Shown here piece after piece: positions 1 to 7,049 of a stretch of 15,858 nt of DNA; within the stretch, counting starts at the first letter, position 1, and every line of letters starts with the position of its first letter. Under the pieces are notes generated by a model, which made no database searches, was not told the origin of the DNA, and saw nothing but the letters and a program-made list of their open reading frames with translations. A program made the translations under genes and the position numbers. This DNA comes from WLNJ01 sp037131165 (GTDB lineage Bacteria > Actinomycetota > Thermoleophilia > Solirubrobacterales > Solirubrobacteraceae): contig JBAXRO010000045.1 of assembly GCA_037131165.1 (NCBI GenBank), positions 1 to 15,858 of the forward strand. The letters are read 5' to 3'.

Positions 1-270
1 CTTCCACTTCTTGTTGTAAGTCTCGGGCTCGGCGAGCTGGACAAGGTGCCCGACTGCCCAGGTGATGACGTGTTCCGGGCCCTCGAGGTATCCGGCCTGC
101 TTCTTGAACGGACCCGGGAGGACACGGGCGAGGTCGGTGCCGACCGAGGGCTTCTCGGCCAGGACGACCGTCTTCATCGGGCCATCGTGGGGCTCGCGTT
201 CAGCCACGGGATCCTCCCCGGCGTCGGCTTCCAGTTCTGCGTCGTCTGTCTGTTCGGCGATTTCGTCCAT
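1..270 (-). CDS. topB: DNA topoisomerase III-like type IA topoisomerase, N-terminal fragment
   Basis: The gene runs off the left edge; only the first 90 residues are present. After an acidic 31-residue leader the protein reads MKTVVLAEKPSVGTDLARVL, then a stretch ending EHVITWAVGHLVQLAEPETY. This is the start of the Toprim domain of type IA topoisomerases of the TopB/topoisomerase III type. The Glu of AEKPS is the conserved acidic active-site residue of the fold, and the WxxGHL segment is typical of TopB. Such enzymes pass single DNA strands and decatenate recombination or replication intermediates in the cytoplasm. The start chosen is the ATG at 270, the first ATG after an in-frame TGA at 304-306, with a -10-like box 9 nt upstream. 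A second ATG at 177 would remove the acidic leader and begin exactly at the Toprim strand. Neither start has a clear Shine-Dalgarno. The remaining topoisomerase domains lie outside the window, so integrity cannot be judged. Confidence 0.8.
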   Translation of the reverse strand, partial: MDEIAEQTDDAELEADAGEDPVAEREPHDGPMKTVVLAEKPSVGTDLARVLPGPFKKQAGYLEGPEHVITWAVGHLVQLAEPETYNKKWK

Positions 271-279
271 CGGCGCGGC

Positions 280-307
280 ACAGTAGCGGCCATTCAGCGG
301 GAATCAA
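280..307 (-). promoter_or_regulatory. Probable leaderless promoter of the topB-like gene
   Basis: On the minus strand, TTGATT (302-307) is separated by 16 bp from TACTGT (280-285), which ends 9 nt before the ATG at 270. The spacing would put the transcript start at or near the A of the ATG. The box lies in the 49-bp gap after the MarP-like gene, so topB could be transcribed separately from it. Confidence 0.45.
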
Positions 308-319
308 GTCCGACTCGCT

Positions 320-1462
320 TCATGGAGAGCAGGGACCCGTAGGGTCGGAGGCCCCGGACTTGGCGCGTTGGAGCGCATTCTCGACCAGTCTCGACGGGAC
401 AGCGAAGCCACCGCGGGGCCGGCTGCCCTCGGTCCTCCCGTACACGGTTCCGACCACCCGGCCATCGCGATCGACCACGGGCCCGCCGGAGTTACCGGGC
501 CTGACGACTCCCCTCAACGCCTGGACTTGGCGCGAGACGGGACCCTCTCCGTAGGCGTCATCTCCGAGGACAGCGACCGTCCTGCCGATCGTCACCGGGG
601 AGGAGCGGAATCGCCCGTCGAGCGGGAAACCGAGCACAGCGCCCTGGGTTCCGACGTCGGCCTCCGCAGTGCCCAGCGGGGCGAGGTCAAGCCCATCGAC
701 GGCAATGACGGCGATGTCATTTCGCCGGTCGAAGACAACGACATCCCCGTCGAGCCCCGGGCCAACCCCGCCTCGTTCGACAAGTGGGCTGCCGTCGCCA
801 GCGACGACGTGGGCATTGGTCACGACGAGGCCTGACGCTCCCACCCAGCCCGACCCCTCCAAGGCGAGGCCGCAGCTCCAGGCTCGGACGCGGACCACCG
901 AACCTCCCGCCCCACTGCCGACGGCGTCGCCCGACGGCTCGGAGAGGAACGCCGGCGAGGGACCGCCGACGACCGGCAGCGGGTCGAAGCGGGCGATCAC
1001 CCCGAGCACCTCGTCGGCAGGCGGCAGGATCGAGCCGAGCGCCCTCAAGAACGAGGACTTCCGCAACTCCCTCGTGACCGCCGGAGAGGCGGGAAGCTGG
1101 ATCGTGACCAGCATCGCGAGCCAGACCACGGCCGCGCCGATGACCGCACCGAGCAACGCGCCCAAACAGCGGTCTGCGGTCCCCAACAGGGGCAGCGGAA
1201 GTGCCGCCTTGATGCCCGCGCCGACCCGCTCGAGCAGCAGCGCCAGGAAGATGCCGCCGACCACCGCGCCAAGCAGGGTCAGGGGCGGCGCGAAGGGTGA
1301 TCGCTCTCCGTCAGGGAGCAGTTGGGGCGCTACCCGGGCGGCAATCAGCGCCCCGGCGACGAACCCGATGAGCGACAGCAGCCCGGTCAGGAACCCGCTC
1401 CTGACACCCATCCAAGCGAACAGAAGGACCAGAACGATCGCGAGCCAGTCGACTGTCCTCAA
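320..1462 (-). CDS. marP: MarP-like membrane serine protease (CvpA-type membrane domain plus trypsin-like protease)
   Basis: Numbered from the start chosen, the protein has 380 residues. Four hydrophobic segments (about 5-20, 23-41, 61-79, 99-121) form a CvpA/colicin V production-type membrane domain. A chymotrypsin-fold protease follows, with the triad visible as His218 in TNAHVV, Asp249 in RRNDIAVI and Ser325 in RPGNSGGP. Cys197 just before the protease core and Cys378 near the C-terminus match the disulfide pair of Mycobacterium tuberculosis MarP (Rv3671c), a periplasmic protease needed for acid resistance. The TTG at 1462 is preferred because AGGTGAG lies 6-7 nt upstream and it places the first membrane helix at the N-terminus. 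GTG 1519 (directly after a stop) and ATG 1486 are in-frame alternatives without a clear ribosome site. The gene diverges from the PBP gene and is followed by topB. Family assignment is strong; the substrate is unknown. Confidence 0.88.
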   Translation of the reverse strand: MRTVDWLAIVLVLLFAWMGVRSGFLTGLLSLIGFVAGALIAARVAPQLLPDGERSPFAPPLTLLGAVVGGIFLALLLERVGAGIKAALPLPLLGTADRCLGALLGAVIGAAVVWLAMLVTIQLPASPAVTRELRKSSFLRALGSILPPADEVLGVIARFDPLPVVGGPSPAFLSEPSGDAVGSGAGGSVVRVRAWSCGLALEGSGWVGASGLVVTNAHVVAGDGSPLVERGGVGPGLDGDVVVFDRRNDIAVIAVDGLDLAPLGTAEADVGTQGAVLGFPLDGRFRSSPVTIGRTVAVLGDDAYGEGPVSRQVQALRGVVRPGNSGGPVVDRDGRVVGTVYGRTEGSRPRGGFAVPSRLVENALQRAKSGASDPTGPCSP

Positions 1463-1528
1463 GCGTGACTCACCTGCTTCGAGCATACGGACACCGTTGG
1501 AGCCGGCGCTGAACGCCACTCAGGGATC

Positions 1529-1534
1529 TAGTCT
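1529..1534 (+). promoter_or_regulatory. -10 box for leaderless PBP transcript
   Basis: TAGTCT (TANNNT form) ends 7 nt before the PBP ATG at 1542. No good Shine-Dalgarno is present and no convincing -35 is seen. It lies between the divergent MarP-like and PBP starts. Confidence 0.45.
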
Positions 1535-1541
1535 GCCCTCG

Positions 1542-3230
1542 ATGCCCCCCTCTGGACAGTCGACGAACGACCTCGCACGCAGGCGCCTGATCGCCGGCGG
1601 TTCGGTGCTTGGCGTGCTGCTCTTCGGCGGTCTTCTGGTGACTCAGTGCGGCGGTGGCGGCGGCCAGGCGGCCGCCGAGCGCTATTCCAAGGCGTGGGAG
1701 CGGCAGGACTTCAACTCGATGTACGACCAGCTGTCCCCCGACTCGAAGAAGGCCATCACCCGCGAAGCGTTCGTCGACGCCCAACGCCGCGCCCTCTCGA
1801 CCGCGACCGTCAGGAGCCTCAAGGCCGGCAAGGCAGGAGACTTCAAGGACGGGAACGTGAAGGTCCCGTTCACGGTCGACACCCGCGTCTTCGGCCAGAT
1901 CAAGCTGGCGGCAGAGATCCCGGTCACGAATGACGACGACGACTCGAAGGTCACCTGGAAGCCGAACCTCACGATGCCCGGGCTGGCCGAGGGCGAATCC
2001 CTCACCCGCACGACGACCATGCCGGAGCGAGCCTCGATCCTCGCAGCCGACGGGACCCCGCTGGCCGAAGGACCGGAGCGGACCTCCCCGATCCCGGACG
2101 TCGCAGCGGAGATCGCCGGCACCGTCGGGACGCCACAAGCCGGAGCCGGCGATTCGTTGGTGGCGTTCGGCTACCCGCCTGAAACCAAGGTCGGACTGAC
2201 CGGGCTTGAACGCGTCTTCCAGCAGAGGCTCGCCGGACGACCCGGCGGAACACTCAAGGCGGGCAACCGGGTGCTCGCCAGCTCCCGGCCGGTCGCCACG
2301 AGGCCGCTCAAGACGACGATCATCCCGTCCGTCGAGCGGGCGGCCGCCTCGGCGCTCGCCGGGAGGTCGGGTGGAGTCGCAGTCATGAACCCGCGAACGG
2401 GCGAGGTTCTCGCGTTGGCGGGCAGCGCTTTCTCGGCGACCAACCCTCCCGGATCGACCTTCAAGATCATCACGCTGGTCGCCGGCCTCGAGGCGGGCGC
2501 GACTACCCCGAAGACCGAGTACCCGTTCGAGACCGCGGCGATCCTCGACGGGGTCGACCTGCAGAACGCCGGCGGCGAATCGTGCGGGGGCAACCTCGCT
2601 CAGGCGTTCGCGAAGTCGTGCAACTCGGTCTTTGCGCCGCTGGGCGCCAAGGTCGGCTCAGCGCGATTGGTGGCCGCCGCCGAGAAGTTCGGGTTCAACC
2701 GGCCAACCCCCGGCATCCCCGGCTCGGCACTGAGCACGATCCCCGCGGCCGATCAGATCAACGGCCCGCTCAACATCGGCTCGACCGCGATCGGCCAGGG
2801 CGAGGTGATGGCCTCGGCCCTCGTGATGACGACAGCTGCCGCGGCGATCGCAAACGGAGGATTCCGCGCCCAGCCGACCCTCGTGCCAGTCACCAAGCCG
2901 ACCGGCTGGCAGGCAACCACCCGCAGGGTCGCGGCACAGGTGACGAGGATGATGCTGGCCGTGGTCCAGTACGGCACAGGCGATTCAGCTGCGATCCCCG
3001 GCGTCCAAGTGGCGGGCAAGACCGGCACGGCTGAGCTGGTCGATACGACTGCCCCGGGAGTCGAAGCCGGCAACCCGGCCAACACCGACGCATGGTTCGT
3101 CGCCTTTGCTCCGGCCAACAGGCCGAGAGTGGCCGTTGGGGTCGAGCTCGACGGAGCGGGCCATGGCGGTGAGACGGCAGCGCCGGCTGCGCGCGAAGCG
3201 ATGATCGCCGCCCTCAAGGCGACCCGCTGA
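1542..3230 (+). CDS. Penicillin-binding transpeptidase with MecA_N/NTF2-like N-terminal domain
   Basis: This 562-residue class B-type PBP cross-links peptidoglycan peptides outside the membrane. A single hydrophobic segment (about 16-35) anchors it. Residues about 45-145 resemble the MecA_N (NTF2-like) domain. RASILAADGTPLA (163-175) is a shortened form of the PBP-dimer RGxIxDRxG motif. The transpeptidase domain carries the three expected motifs: Ser305-T-F-Lys308 (nucleophile and base), Ser359-Cys-Asn361, and Lys493-Thr-Gly495. The region between the anchor and the transpeptidase is short compared with FtsI-type enzymes. Cys36 ends the hydrophobic segment, but the preceding VTQ is not a proper lipobox, so I do not call it a lipoprotein. 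The frame is open upstream to 669, but that stretch is antisense to the protease gene. ATG 1542 gives a normal membrane anchor and has a -10 box at leaderless distance. It resembles the PbpA/MecA-like group rather than a septal FtsI, since no division genes are adjacent. Confidence 0.9.
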   Translation: MPPSGQSTNDLARRRLIAGGSVLGVLLFGGLLVTQCGGGGGQAAAERYSKAWERQDFNSMYDQLSPDSKKAITREAFVDAQRRALSTATVRSLKAGKAGDFKDGNVKVPFTVDTRVFGQIKLAAEIPVTNDDDDSKVTWKPNLTMPGLAEGESLTRTTTMPERASILAADGTPLAEGPERTSPIPDVAAEIAGTVGTPQAGAGDSLVAFGYPPETKVGLTGLERVFQQRLAGRPGGTLKAGNRVLASSRPVATRPLKTTIIPSVERAAASALAGRSGGVAVMNPRTGEVLALAGSAFSATNPPGSTFKIITLVAGLEAGATTPKTEYPFETAAILDGVDLQNAGGESCGGNLAQAFAKSCNSVFAPLGAKVGSARLVAAAEKFGFNRPTPGIPGSALSTIPAADQINGPLNIGSTAIGQGEVMASALVMTTAAAAIANGGFRAQPTLVPVTKPTGWQATTRRVAAQVTRMMLAVVQYGTGDSAAIPGVQVAGKTGTAELVDTTAPGVEAGNPANTDAWFVAFAPANRPRVAVGVELDGAGHGGETAAPAAREAMIAALKATR

Positions 3231-3234
3231 TCCA

Positions 3235-3261
3235 GGGGCAGGACCCCGGCTGAAACCAGCC
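3235..3261 (+). terminator. Two small hairpins after the PBP stop, possible terminator
   Basis: GGGG-CAGGA-CCCC (3235-3247) is followed directly by GGCTG-AAAC-CAGCC (3248-3261), starting 5 nt after the PBP stop codon. Neither has a U tract, so intrinsic termination is uncertain. Confidence 0.3.
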
Positions 3262-3337
3262 AGAAGGCGACCCGTGGCGCGAAGCACTCGGCTGCCCGGG
3301 CCCGGAGGGATCGATCGCCGTGTTACTGCAGACAGGT

Positions 3338-3355
3338 CCCCGACTCAGGTCGGGG
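3338..3355. terminator. Hairpin between convergent PBP and lipoprotein genes, possible bidirectional terminator
   Basis: A perfect 7-bp inverted repeat CCCCGAC-TCAG-GTCGGGG lies 11 bp from the end of the minus-strand lipoprotein gene and in the gap between two convergent genes. It has no T tract on either strand. The remainder of this 136-bp gap shows nothing else. Confidence 0.4.
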
Positions 3356-3366
3356 TCGGCGACTGC

Positions 3367-3957
3367 CTAGAGGTCGAGCGGGATCTCGGCGACGGGCTCT
3401 TTGCCGCCGGCCGGATCGAACAGCTCGAGGACGAGCGGACGGTTCTGGTAGATCGAGTTGTCGAGCCGGAACAGCAGCAGGGATCCCTGGCGCACCGGTC
3501 CGGTCCCGGAGATCGAGCTTGGGTCCGGGTAGATGAATGTCGGGTCGAGCTGGGCGGTCGGGTTCCAGGCGAGGGTGTTCGTCTCTGTGTCGAGCTTGAT
3601 CGGATCCCAGGTCGTGCCCTCGGTGTCGATCACGCGGAACTTCGTGACGAGCGGCTGCGGCTTATCGCCGAAGTTCTGGCCACGGACGAACACGGCGAAC
3701 CACTGCTCGTCGGGAGTGAGCGGCTTCTTGTCCGCTGCGGGGATGCCGACCAGGTAGCTCTTGTCCTCGGGGAGGCTCGGGTTGAGGGTCCGTGAAATCT
3801 GGACTTGGTAGGCGACCGTCCCGACATCGACGTATCCGCCCTCGGTCTTGGCCTCGGTGACCTTCTCGTGGCCACCGCAGGCGGATGCCGTCGCGGCGAC
3901 ACCGACGCAGGCTGCTACGAGGACTGTTTTGAGCGGGGCGAACCTCACGGCGCGCAA
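3367..3957 (-). CDS. Secreted lipoprotein of unknown function
   Basis: The protein has 196 residues: a basic N-terminus, a hydrophobic stretch (about 10-23) and a lipobox ASAC with Cys27, so it is predicted to be lipidated and held on the outer face of the membrane. The mature part is hydrophilic and probably beta-rich: motifs such as VGTVAYQVQISRTL, EQWFAVFVRGQNFGDKPQP and LLLFRLDNSIYQNRPLVLEL resemble the immunoglobulin-like DUF4352-type extracellular domains, though I cannot assign a family firmly. The TTG at 3957 is chosen because GGAGGG lies 5 nt upstream; GTG 3948 in the same frame has no site at proper distance. The gene starts 2 nt after the stop of the SRPBCC gene and its ribosome site lies inside that gene's last codons, so the two are probably translated together. 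The nearby lgt product would be the enzyme that lipidates it. Confidence 0.75.
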   Translation of the reverse strand: MRAVRFAPLKTVLVAACVGVAATASACGGHEKVTEAKTEGGYVDVGTVAYQVQISRTLNPSLPEDKSYLVGIPAADKKPLTPDEQWFAVFVRGQNFGDKPQPLVTKFRVIDTEGTTWDPIKLDTETNTLAWNPTAQLDPTFIYPDPSSISGTGPVRQGSLLLFRLDNSIYQNRPLVLELFDPAGGKEPVAEIPLDL

Positions 3958-3959
3958 GT

Positions 3960-4454
3960 CTACCCTCCGGCCACCGTGGCACGCGTTCCGCGTCCACGAT
4001 CTTCCTCGAGGATGGTCCGGAGTCGCCTTGAGGCGCGCTTCATCTTGCGCTTCCACCAGCCTGCTCCGCCGACCACTTCCATGATCCGATCCGACGGCTT
4101 CGCCGGCACCGTCTCCCACGTCCACTCGACCTTTGTGACTCCCCTGGAGGACTGGCTGAGGCTGATCGTGACCATCGAACGGATCCGGTTGGACTTGCCT
4201 CCCCGCCCACGGGCGACGATCCTCCGGGGCCGCTCGACCTCGGCGAAACTGAGATCCGACCAAGAGAAACGGTTCAGCGGTGCCTCGATCCTGAATCTCG
4301 CACCGGCCCCGAGTCCGACCGGATTCTCGCGGGTCAGGTGCCAACCGGTCAGGAAGTGATCGGTGAACTCGGGCATGTTGGCGATGTTCGCGAGGTAGTC
4401 GAAGACCTCCTCCTGCGGGCGCGCGATGCTCGAAGTGACGGTGACCGGATTCAT
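3960..4454 (-). CDS. SRPBCC superfamily protein (polyketide cyclase/dehydrase-like ligand-binding fold)
   Basis: This 164-residue protein starts MNPVTVTSSIARPQEEVFDY, the usual first beta strand and helix of the START/Bet v1-like SRPBCC fold (xxVxxSxxIxxPxxxVFxYLxx). It continues with an NMPEFTDHF segment and a GAGARFRIEAP strand. The C-terminal part contains the expected strand SRGVTKVEWTWE and long final helix, ending in a basic tail rich in Arg and Lys. Members bind hydrophobic small molecules, or act on them, in the cytoplasm; no substrate can be read from the sequence. It is the first of a coupled pair with the lipoprotein gene. A TAGAAT box 9 nt before the ATG suggests its own leaderless promoter, so it need not be co-transcribed with the sulfatase gene 80 bp upstream. 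Confidence 0.8.
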   Translation of the reverse strand: MNPVTVTSSIARPQEEVFDYLANIANMPEFTDHFLTGWHLTRENPVGLGAGARFRIEAPLNRFSWSDLSFAEVERPRRIVARGRGGKSNRIRSMVTISLSQSSRGVTKVEWTWETVPAKPSDRIMEVVGGAGWWKRKMKRASRRLRTILEEDRGRGTRATVAGG

Positions 4455-4463
4455 CGGCGGCGG

Positions 4464-4469
4464 ATTCTA
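4464..4469 (-). promoter_or_regulatory. -10 box for leaderless SRPBCC transcript
   Basis: TAGAAT on the minus strand, followed by nine C/G bases and the ATG at 4454. No -35 is recognisable. Confidence 0.4.
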
Positions 4470-4534
4470 GAGCCGAGCGGGACGGACGAGGCCCGCCGCC
4501 GCGCCGGGAACACCGGCCGGAATGCCCACCGAGG

Positions 4535-6235
4535 TCACTTGGCGCCTGGTGCGTTGCGGATGTGGGGGATCTCCCAGCCTCCGCCGGTTGCCTCAATCAA
4601 GCGGCAGAGCCGGTCTCGCAGCCTCGCGTGGGCCTCGGCCGCCTCCGGCCCGGTCCTGCGGTCGCCGTACCGGCCGACGAGGTTGTTCTCCTCGAGCGGA
4701 TCGGCGCGCAGGTCGTAGAGCTCCTGGTTGGACGGCTCGCGGCCGCTCGGATCGATGTAGATCGCCCACTTCCAACCGTCCTCGATGACGCACCGGACCC
4801 GCGTTGGCTGACCCGAGACGTTGCTGATCGCGGTGCCCGCCTGGTGGTCGTCGTAGGTGAACAGCTGTGCGCCGGGAGGAGCCGGGCCGTCGCTGCGGGC
4901 AAGGACGGCGTCCGCGTCCCACGCAGCGCGGTCGAGGGCTTCGCCGTCCGGGTCGGCGTTGCGGGCGATTTCCGGAACGAGGTCGAAGCCATCCGAGTGA
5001 CTCGCGTCGGCACCGGCGAGCGAGGCAAGGGTCGGGAGGATGTCGATCGATCCGGCCGCCGCAGCCGTCGTCCTCGGATTCGGGAACAGCAGCGGGTTCG
5101 AGATCACGAGCGGCACCCTCAGCGTCTCCTCGTAGGCGTTGAAGGCCTTCTGCCTGAGTCCACCGTGGGAGAGCCCCATCTCGCCGTGGTCCGCAGTCCG
5201 CACGAGCACCGTTCTCGACCTGAGCGAAGCCGGGTCGTCCGGGTCGCCGAGGGCCGAGACGATCCTGCCGATGTGGCGGTCGATGACCGAGTGGAGCTTC
5301 GCGTAGAAGTTGACGTAGGCGAGCCTGTCGGCGTCGCTGCGCAGCGGGCCGATGATCGACGCCATCCCGATCGCCATCATCGCGTGGACGAGAGGCTTGC
5401 CGGCCAGCGACTCGTCGATCGTCGGCGGCAATGAGACACCGATGTCGGCGATGTCCTCCGGGCCGTAACCGCCGACCTGCCACGAGGTCGGGTAGGCGAG
5501 CACGTCGTGCGGGTTGACGAGCGAGATGAACAGGCAGAACGGCTCAGGAGGATTGGCGAGGAACTCGAGGGACTGGCGGGTGTAGTCGTCATCCCAACCG
5601 GTGCCGAGCGTTCCGGCGTCGCCGCCGCCGAAGTGCTCGGGGAGGATGTCCTCGCCTGCATCGGGTGGCACCCAGCCGCGCAACCCGTAGTCGGCTTCGA
5701 TCCTCTCGGAGTCGGCAGGGCCCCAGCCCGCTTCGGGATCGAGCGGCTTCGTCAGGTGCCACTTGCCGCGGAAGCCCACGTGGTAACCGGCCGCTCCGAG
5801 CACTGTGCCGAGAGTCGGGATCCCGGGGCGCAGCTCAGGCTCTGCTCCTCCCGTCCAGCCCGGCCGCCAAAGCTGCCTGCGGGCACCGGACATCAGGGCG
5901 CGGATCGGCACGTCGTCTCGCCGCCGCGCCTTCGCGGCAGTGGCGACGATCCCCGGAAGGTGCTGGGGATTGGCGGGCGCTCCACCGTGAGTCAGGGTCA
6001 GCGGTACGCCGTGCCTGGCGGGCATCTGGCCGGTCAGGAAGGTCGCCCTCACCGGCGAGCACATGGACGTGTTGGCCCGCATCGATTCGAAGGTCAGGCC
6101 GGTCCTGGCGATCTCGGCATCCGCAGGGCAAAGCTCACGGAGCCACTGTCCACCGGGCCAGTGCATCGGAGACCGCTGCTGATCGGTCATCAGCACGATC
6201 ATGTTCGGCTTCTTTGGCGCCGGATTCGCAGTCAC
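4535..6235 (-). CDS. Type I sulfatase (arylsulfatase/alkaline phosphatase superfamily)
   Basis: The 566-residue protein hydrolyses a sulfate (or possibly phosphonate/phosphate) ester; the natural substrate cannot be deduced. The N-terminal strand NMIVLMTDQQ supplies the first metal-binding Asp. The sulfatase signature CSPVR with Cys59 is the residue that is oxidised to formylglycine in this family, followed by ATFLTGQ. FRGKWHL and RTADHGEMG supply further active-site Lys, His and Asp residues. Length and the C-terminal QELYDLRADPLEENNL motif are typical. There is no signal peptide, so the enzyme appears cytoplasmic. The GTG at 6235 is chosen: it lies 8 nt after a TATGCT -10 box and starts just before the first strand. 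An ATG at 6262 in frame would add nine residues but overlaps the divergent parA start. No formylglycine-generating enzyme gene is in the window. Confidence 0.9.
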   Translation of the reverse strand: MTANPAPKKPNMIVLMTDQQRSPMHWPGGQWLRELCPADAEIARTGLTFESMRANTSMCSPVRATFLTGQMPARHGVPLTLTHGGAPANPQHLPGIVATAAKARRRDDVPIRALMSGARRQLWRPGWTGGAEPELRPGIPTLGTVLGAAGYHVGFRGKWHLTKPLDPEAGWGPADSERIEADYGLRGWVPPDAGEDILPEHFGGGDAGTLGTGWDDDYTRQSLEFLANPPEPFCLFISLVNPHDVLAYPTSWQVGGYGPEDIADIGVSLPPTIDESLAGKPLVHAMMAIGMASIIGPLRSDADRLAYVNFYAKLHSVIDRHIGRIVSALGDPDDPASLRSRTVLVRTADHGEMGLSHGGLRQKAFNAYEETLRVPLVISNPLLFPNPRTTAAAAGSIDILPTLASLAGADASHSDGFDLVPEIARNADPDGEALDRAAWDADAVLARSDGPAPPGAQLFTYDDHQAGTAISNVSGQPTRVRCVIEDGWKWAIYIDPSGREPSNQELYDLRADPLEENNLVGRYGDRRTGPEAAEAHARLRDRLCRLIEATGGGWEIPHIRNAPGAK

Positions 6236-6253
6236 GACAAAGAAGCATAGACT
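6225..6253 (+). promoter_or_regulatory. Probable leaderless parA promoter
   Basis: TTCGCA (6225-6230), 17-bp spacer, TAGACT (6248-6253), then 7 nt to the ATG at 6261. The -35 matches TTGACA at four of six positions. It overlaps the promoter and start of the divergent sulfatase gene. Confidence 0.45.
6244..6249 (-). promoter_or_regulatory. -10 box for leaderless sulfatase transcript
   Basis: TATGCT on the minus strand ends 8 nt before the GTG at 6235. It overlaps the parA -10 box on the other strand by two bases, so the two promoters may compete for polymerase. Confidence 0.45.
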
Positions 6254-6260
6254 CAGCGCC

Positions 6261-7049
6261 ATGGCTCAGACGATCGCCGTCCTCTCACAGAAAGGCGGCA
6301 CGGGCAAGACGACGACGGTCCGCACCCTCACAGACGCGTTTCGGCGTTCGGGCTTGAGGGTGCTCGCGATCGACCTCGATCCCCAGGGCAACCTCTCCGA
6401 CTACTTCGACCTCGATCCCGACGCCTCGCCGACGATCGCCGAGGTGCTGATGGGAACGGCGGAGGCGGTCGACTCGATCCACTCCGACGTGATCCCCGCC
6501 AACCTCGGGTTGGCCGAGGCGGAACTGGTGCTGGGAGGCAAGATGGGCCGCGAGATGACGCTCCGCAAGGCGTTGCGCGGGGTCGGTGACAGCTACGACA
6601 TCGTGATGATCGACTGCCCGCCCGCGCTTGGCCTGCTGACCGTCAACGCCCTGGTTGCAGCAGATCAAGCCCTGATCTCGGCTGAAGCGCAGTACTTCGC
6701 GATGCAGGGCGTCGAGCAGGCGCTCGAGGTGATCGAGCTTGCGAGGGACGGCCTCAACCCGGACCTCGAGTGGCTCGGGGTGATCCTCAACATCGCCGAC
6801 CTGAGGACCGTGCACTCGCGCGAGGCGCGCGCGGCCCTGCTCGAACACGTCGGCGACAAGCTGATCGACCCTCCCGTCCGGGCCTCGATCGCCTACGCCG
6901 AATCAGCGGAGCGGGCGGCCTCGATCATCGACCACAGGCCCGACCTGGCAGCCGACTACCTGACGATCGCAGCGGAAGTCACGGACAGGCTCGGGTTCAG
7001 CGACGCTTCGGCCCAGCTCGAGGCGATGATCCCGAAGGACCCGGCCTAG
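6261..7049 (+). CDS. parA: ParA/Soj-family ATPase
   Basis: The 262-residue protein has a deviant Walker A, KGGTGKTT (11-18, with the signature Lys11 and Lys16), the A' motif AIDLDPQGNLS (36-46), and Walker B IVMIDCPP (114-121). It also has a switch-like region around SAEAQYFAMQGVEQ. These define the ParA/Soj group, which dimerise on ATP, bind DNA non-specifically and position chromosomes, plasmids or protein complexes. There is no N-terminal DNA-binding extension, so it is the short chromosomal-type form. No parB follows, and a convergent gene sits immediately downstream, so this copy is an orphan whose cargo is unknown. Its stop codon shares the CTAG at 7046-7049 with the stop of the opposing NTF2-like gene. 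It is probably transcribed as a leaderless mRNA. The family is certain; the role in chromosome segregation is not. Confidence 0.88.
   Translation: MAQTIAVLSQKGGTGKTTTVRTLTDAFRRSGLRVLAIDLDPQGNLSDYFDLDPDASPTIAEVLMGTAEAVDSIHSDVIPANLGLAEAELVLGGKMGREMTLRKALRGVGDSYDIVMIDCPPALGLLTVNALVAADQALISAEAQYFAMQGVEQALEVIELARDGLNPDLEWLGVILNIADLRTVHSREARAALLEHVGDKLIDPPVRASIAYAESAERAASIIDHRPDLAADYLTIAAEVTDRLGFSDASAQLEAMIPKDPA

Noticed and set aside
669..1541. Upstream extension of the PBP reading frame by about 290 residues
   Set aside because: It is low-complexity Ser/Pro/Thr/Arg sequence antisense to the MarP-like gene, whose catalytic motifs are intact. The PBP membrane anchor begins right after ATG 1542.
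3290..3306. CCCGGGCCCGG near-palindrome after the PBP gene
   Set aside because: It is short GC-only sequence with no loop or T tract and no evident function.
4456..4500. GGCGGCGG / CCGCCGCC inverted repeat between the sulfatase and SRPBCC genes
   Set aside because: It has a long loop (about 30 nt) and simple GC-only arms that are common in this composition. It also overlaps the SRPBCC start region, so a terminator call is not supported.
3958..4596. N-terminal extension of the lipoprotein frame through the SRPBCC gene
   Set aside because: The SRPBCC protein in the other frame has clear fold features, and the lipoprotein signal peptide needs a start near 3957.
4562..5434. Long plus-strand open frame opposite the sulfatase
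   Set aside because: It is an antisense shadow in G+C-rich DNA. The minus strand has the complete sulfatase motifs.
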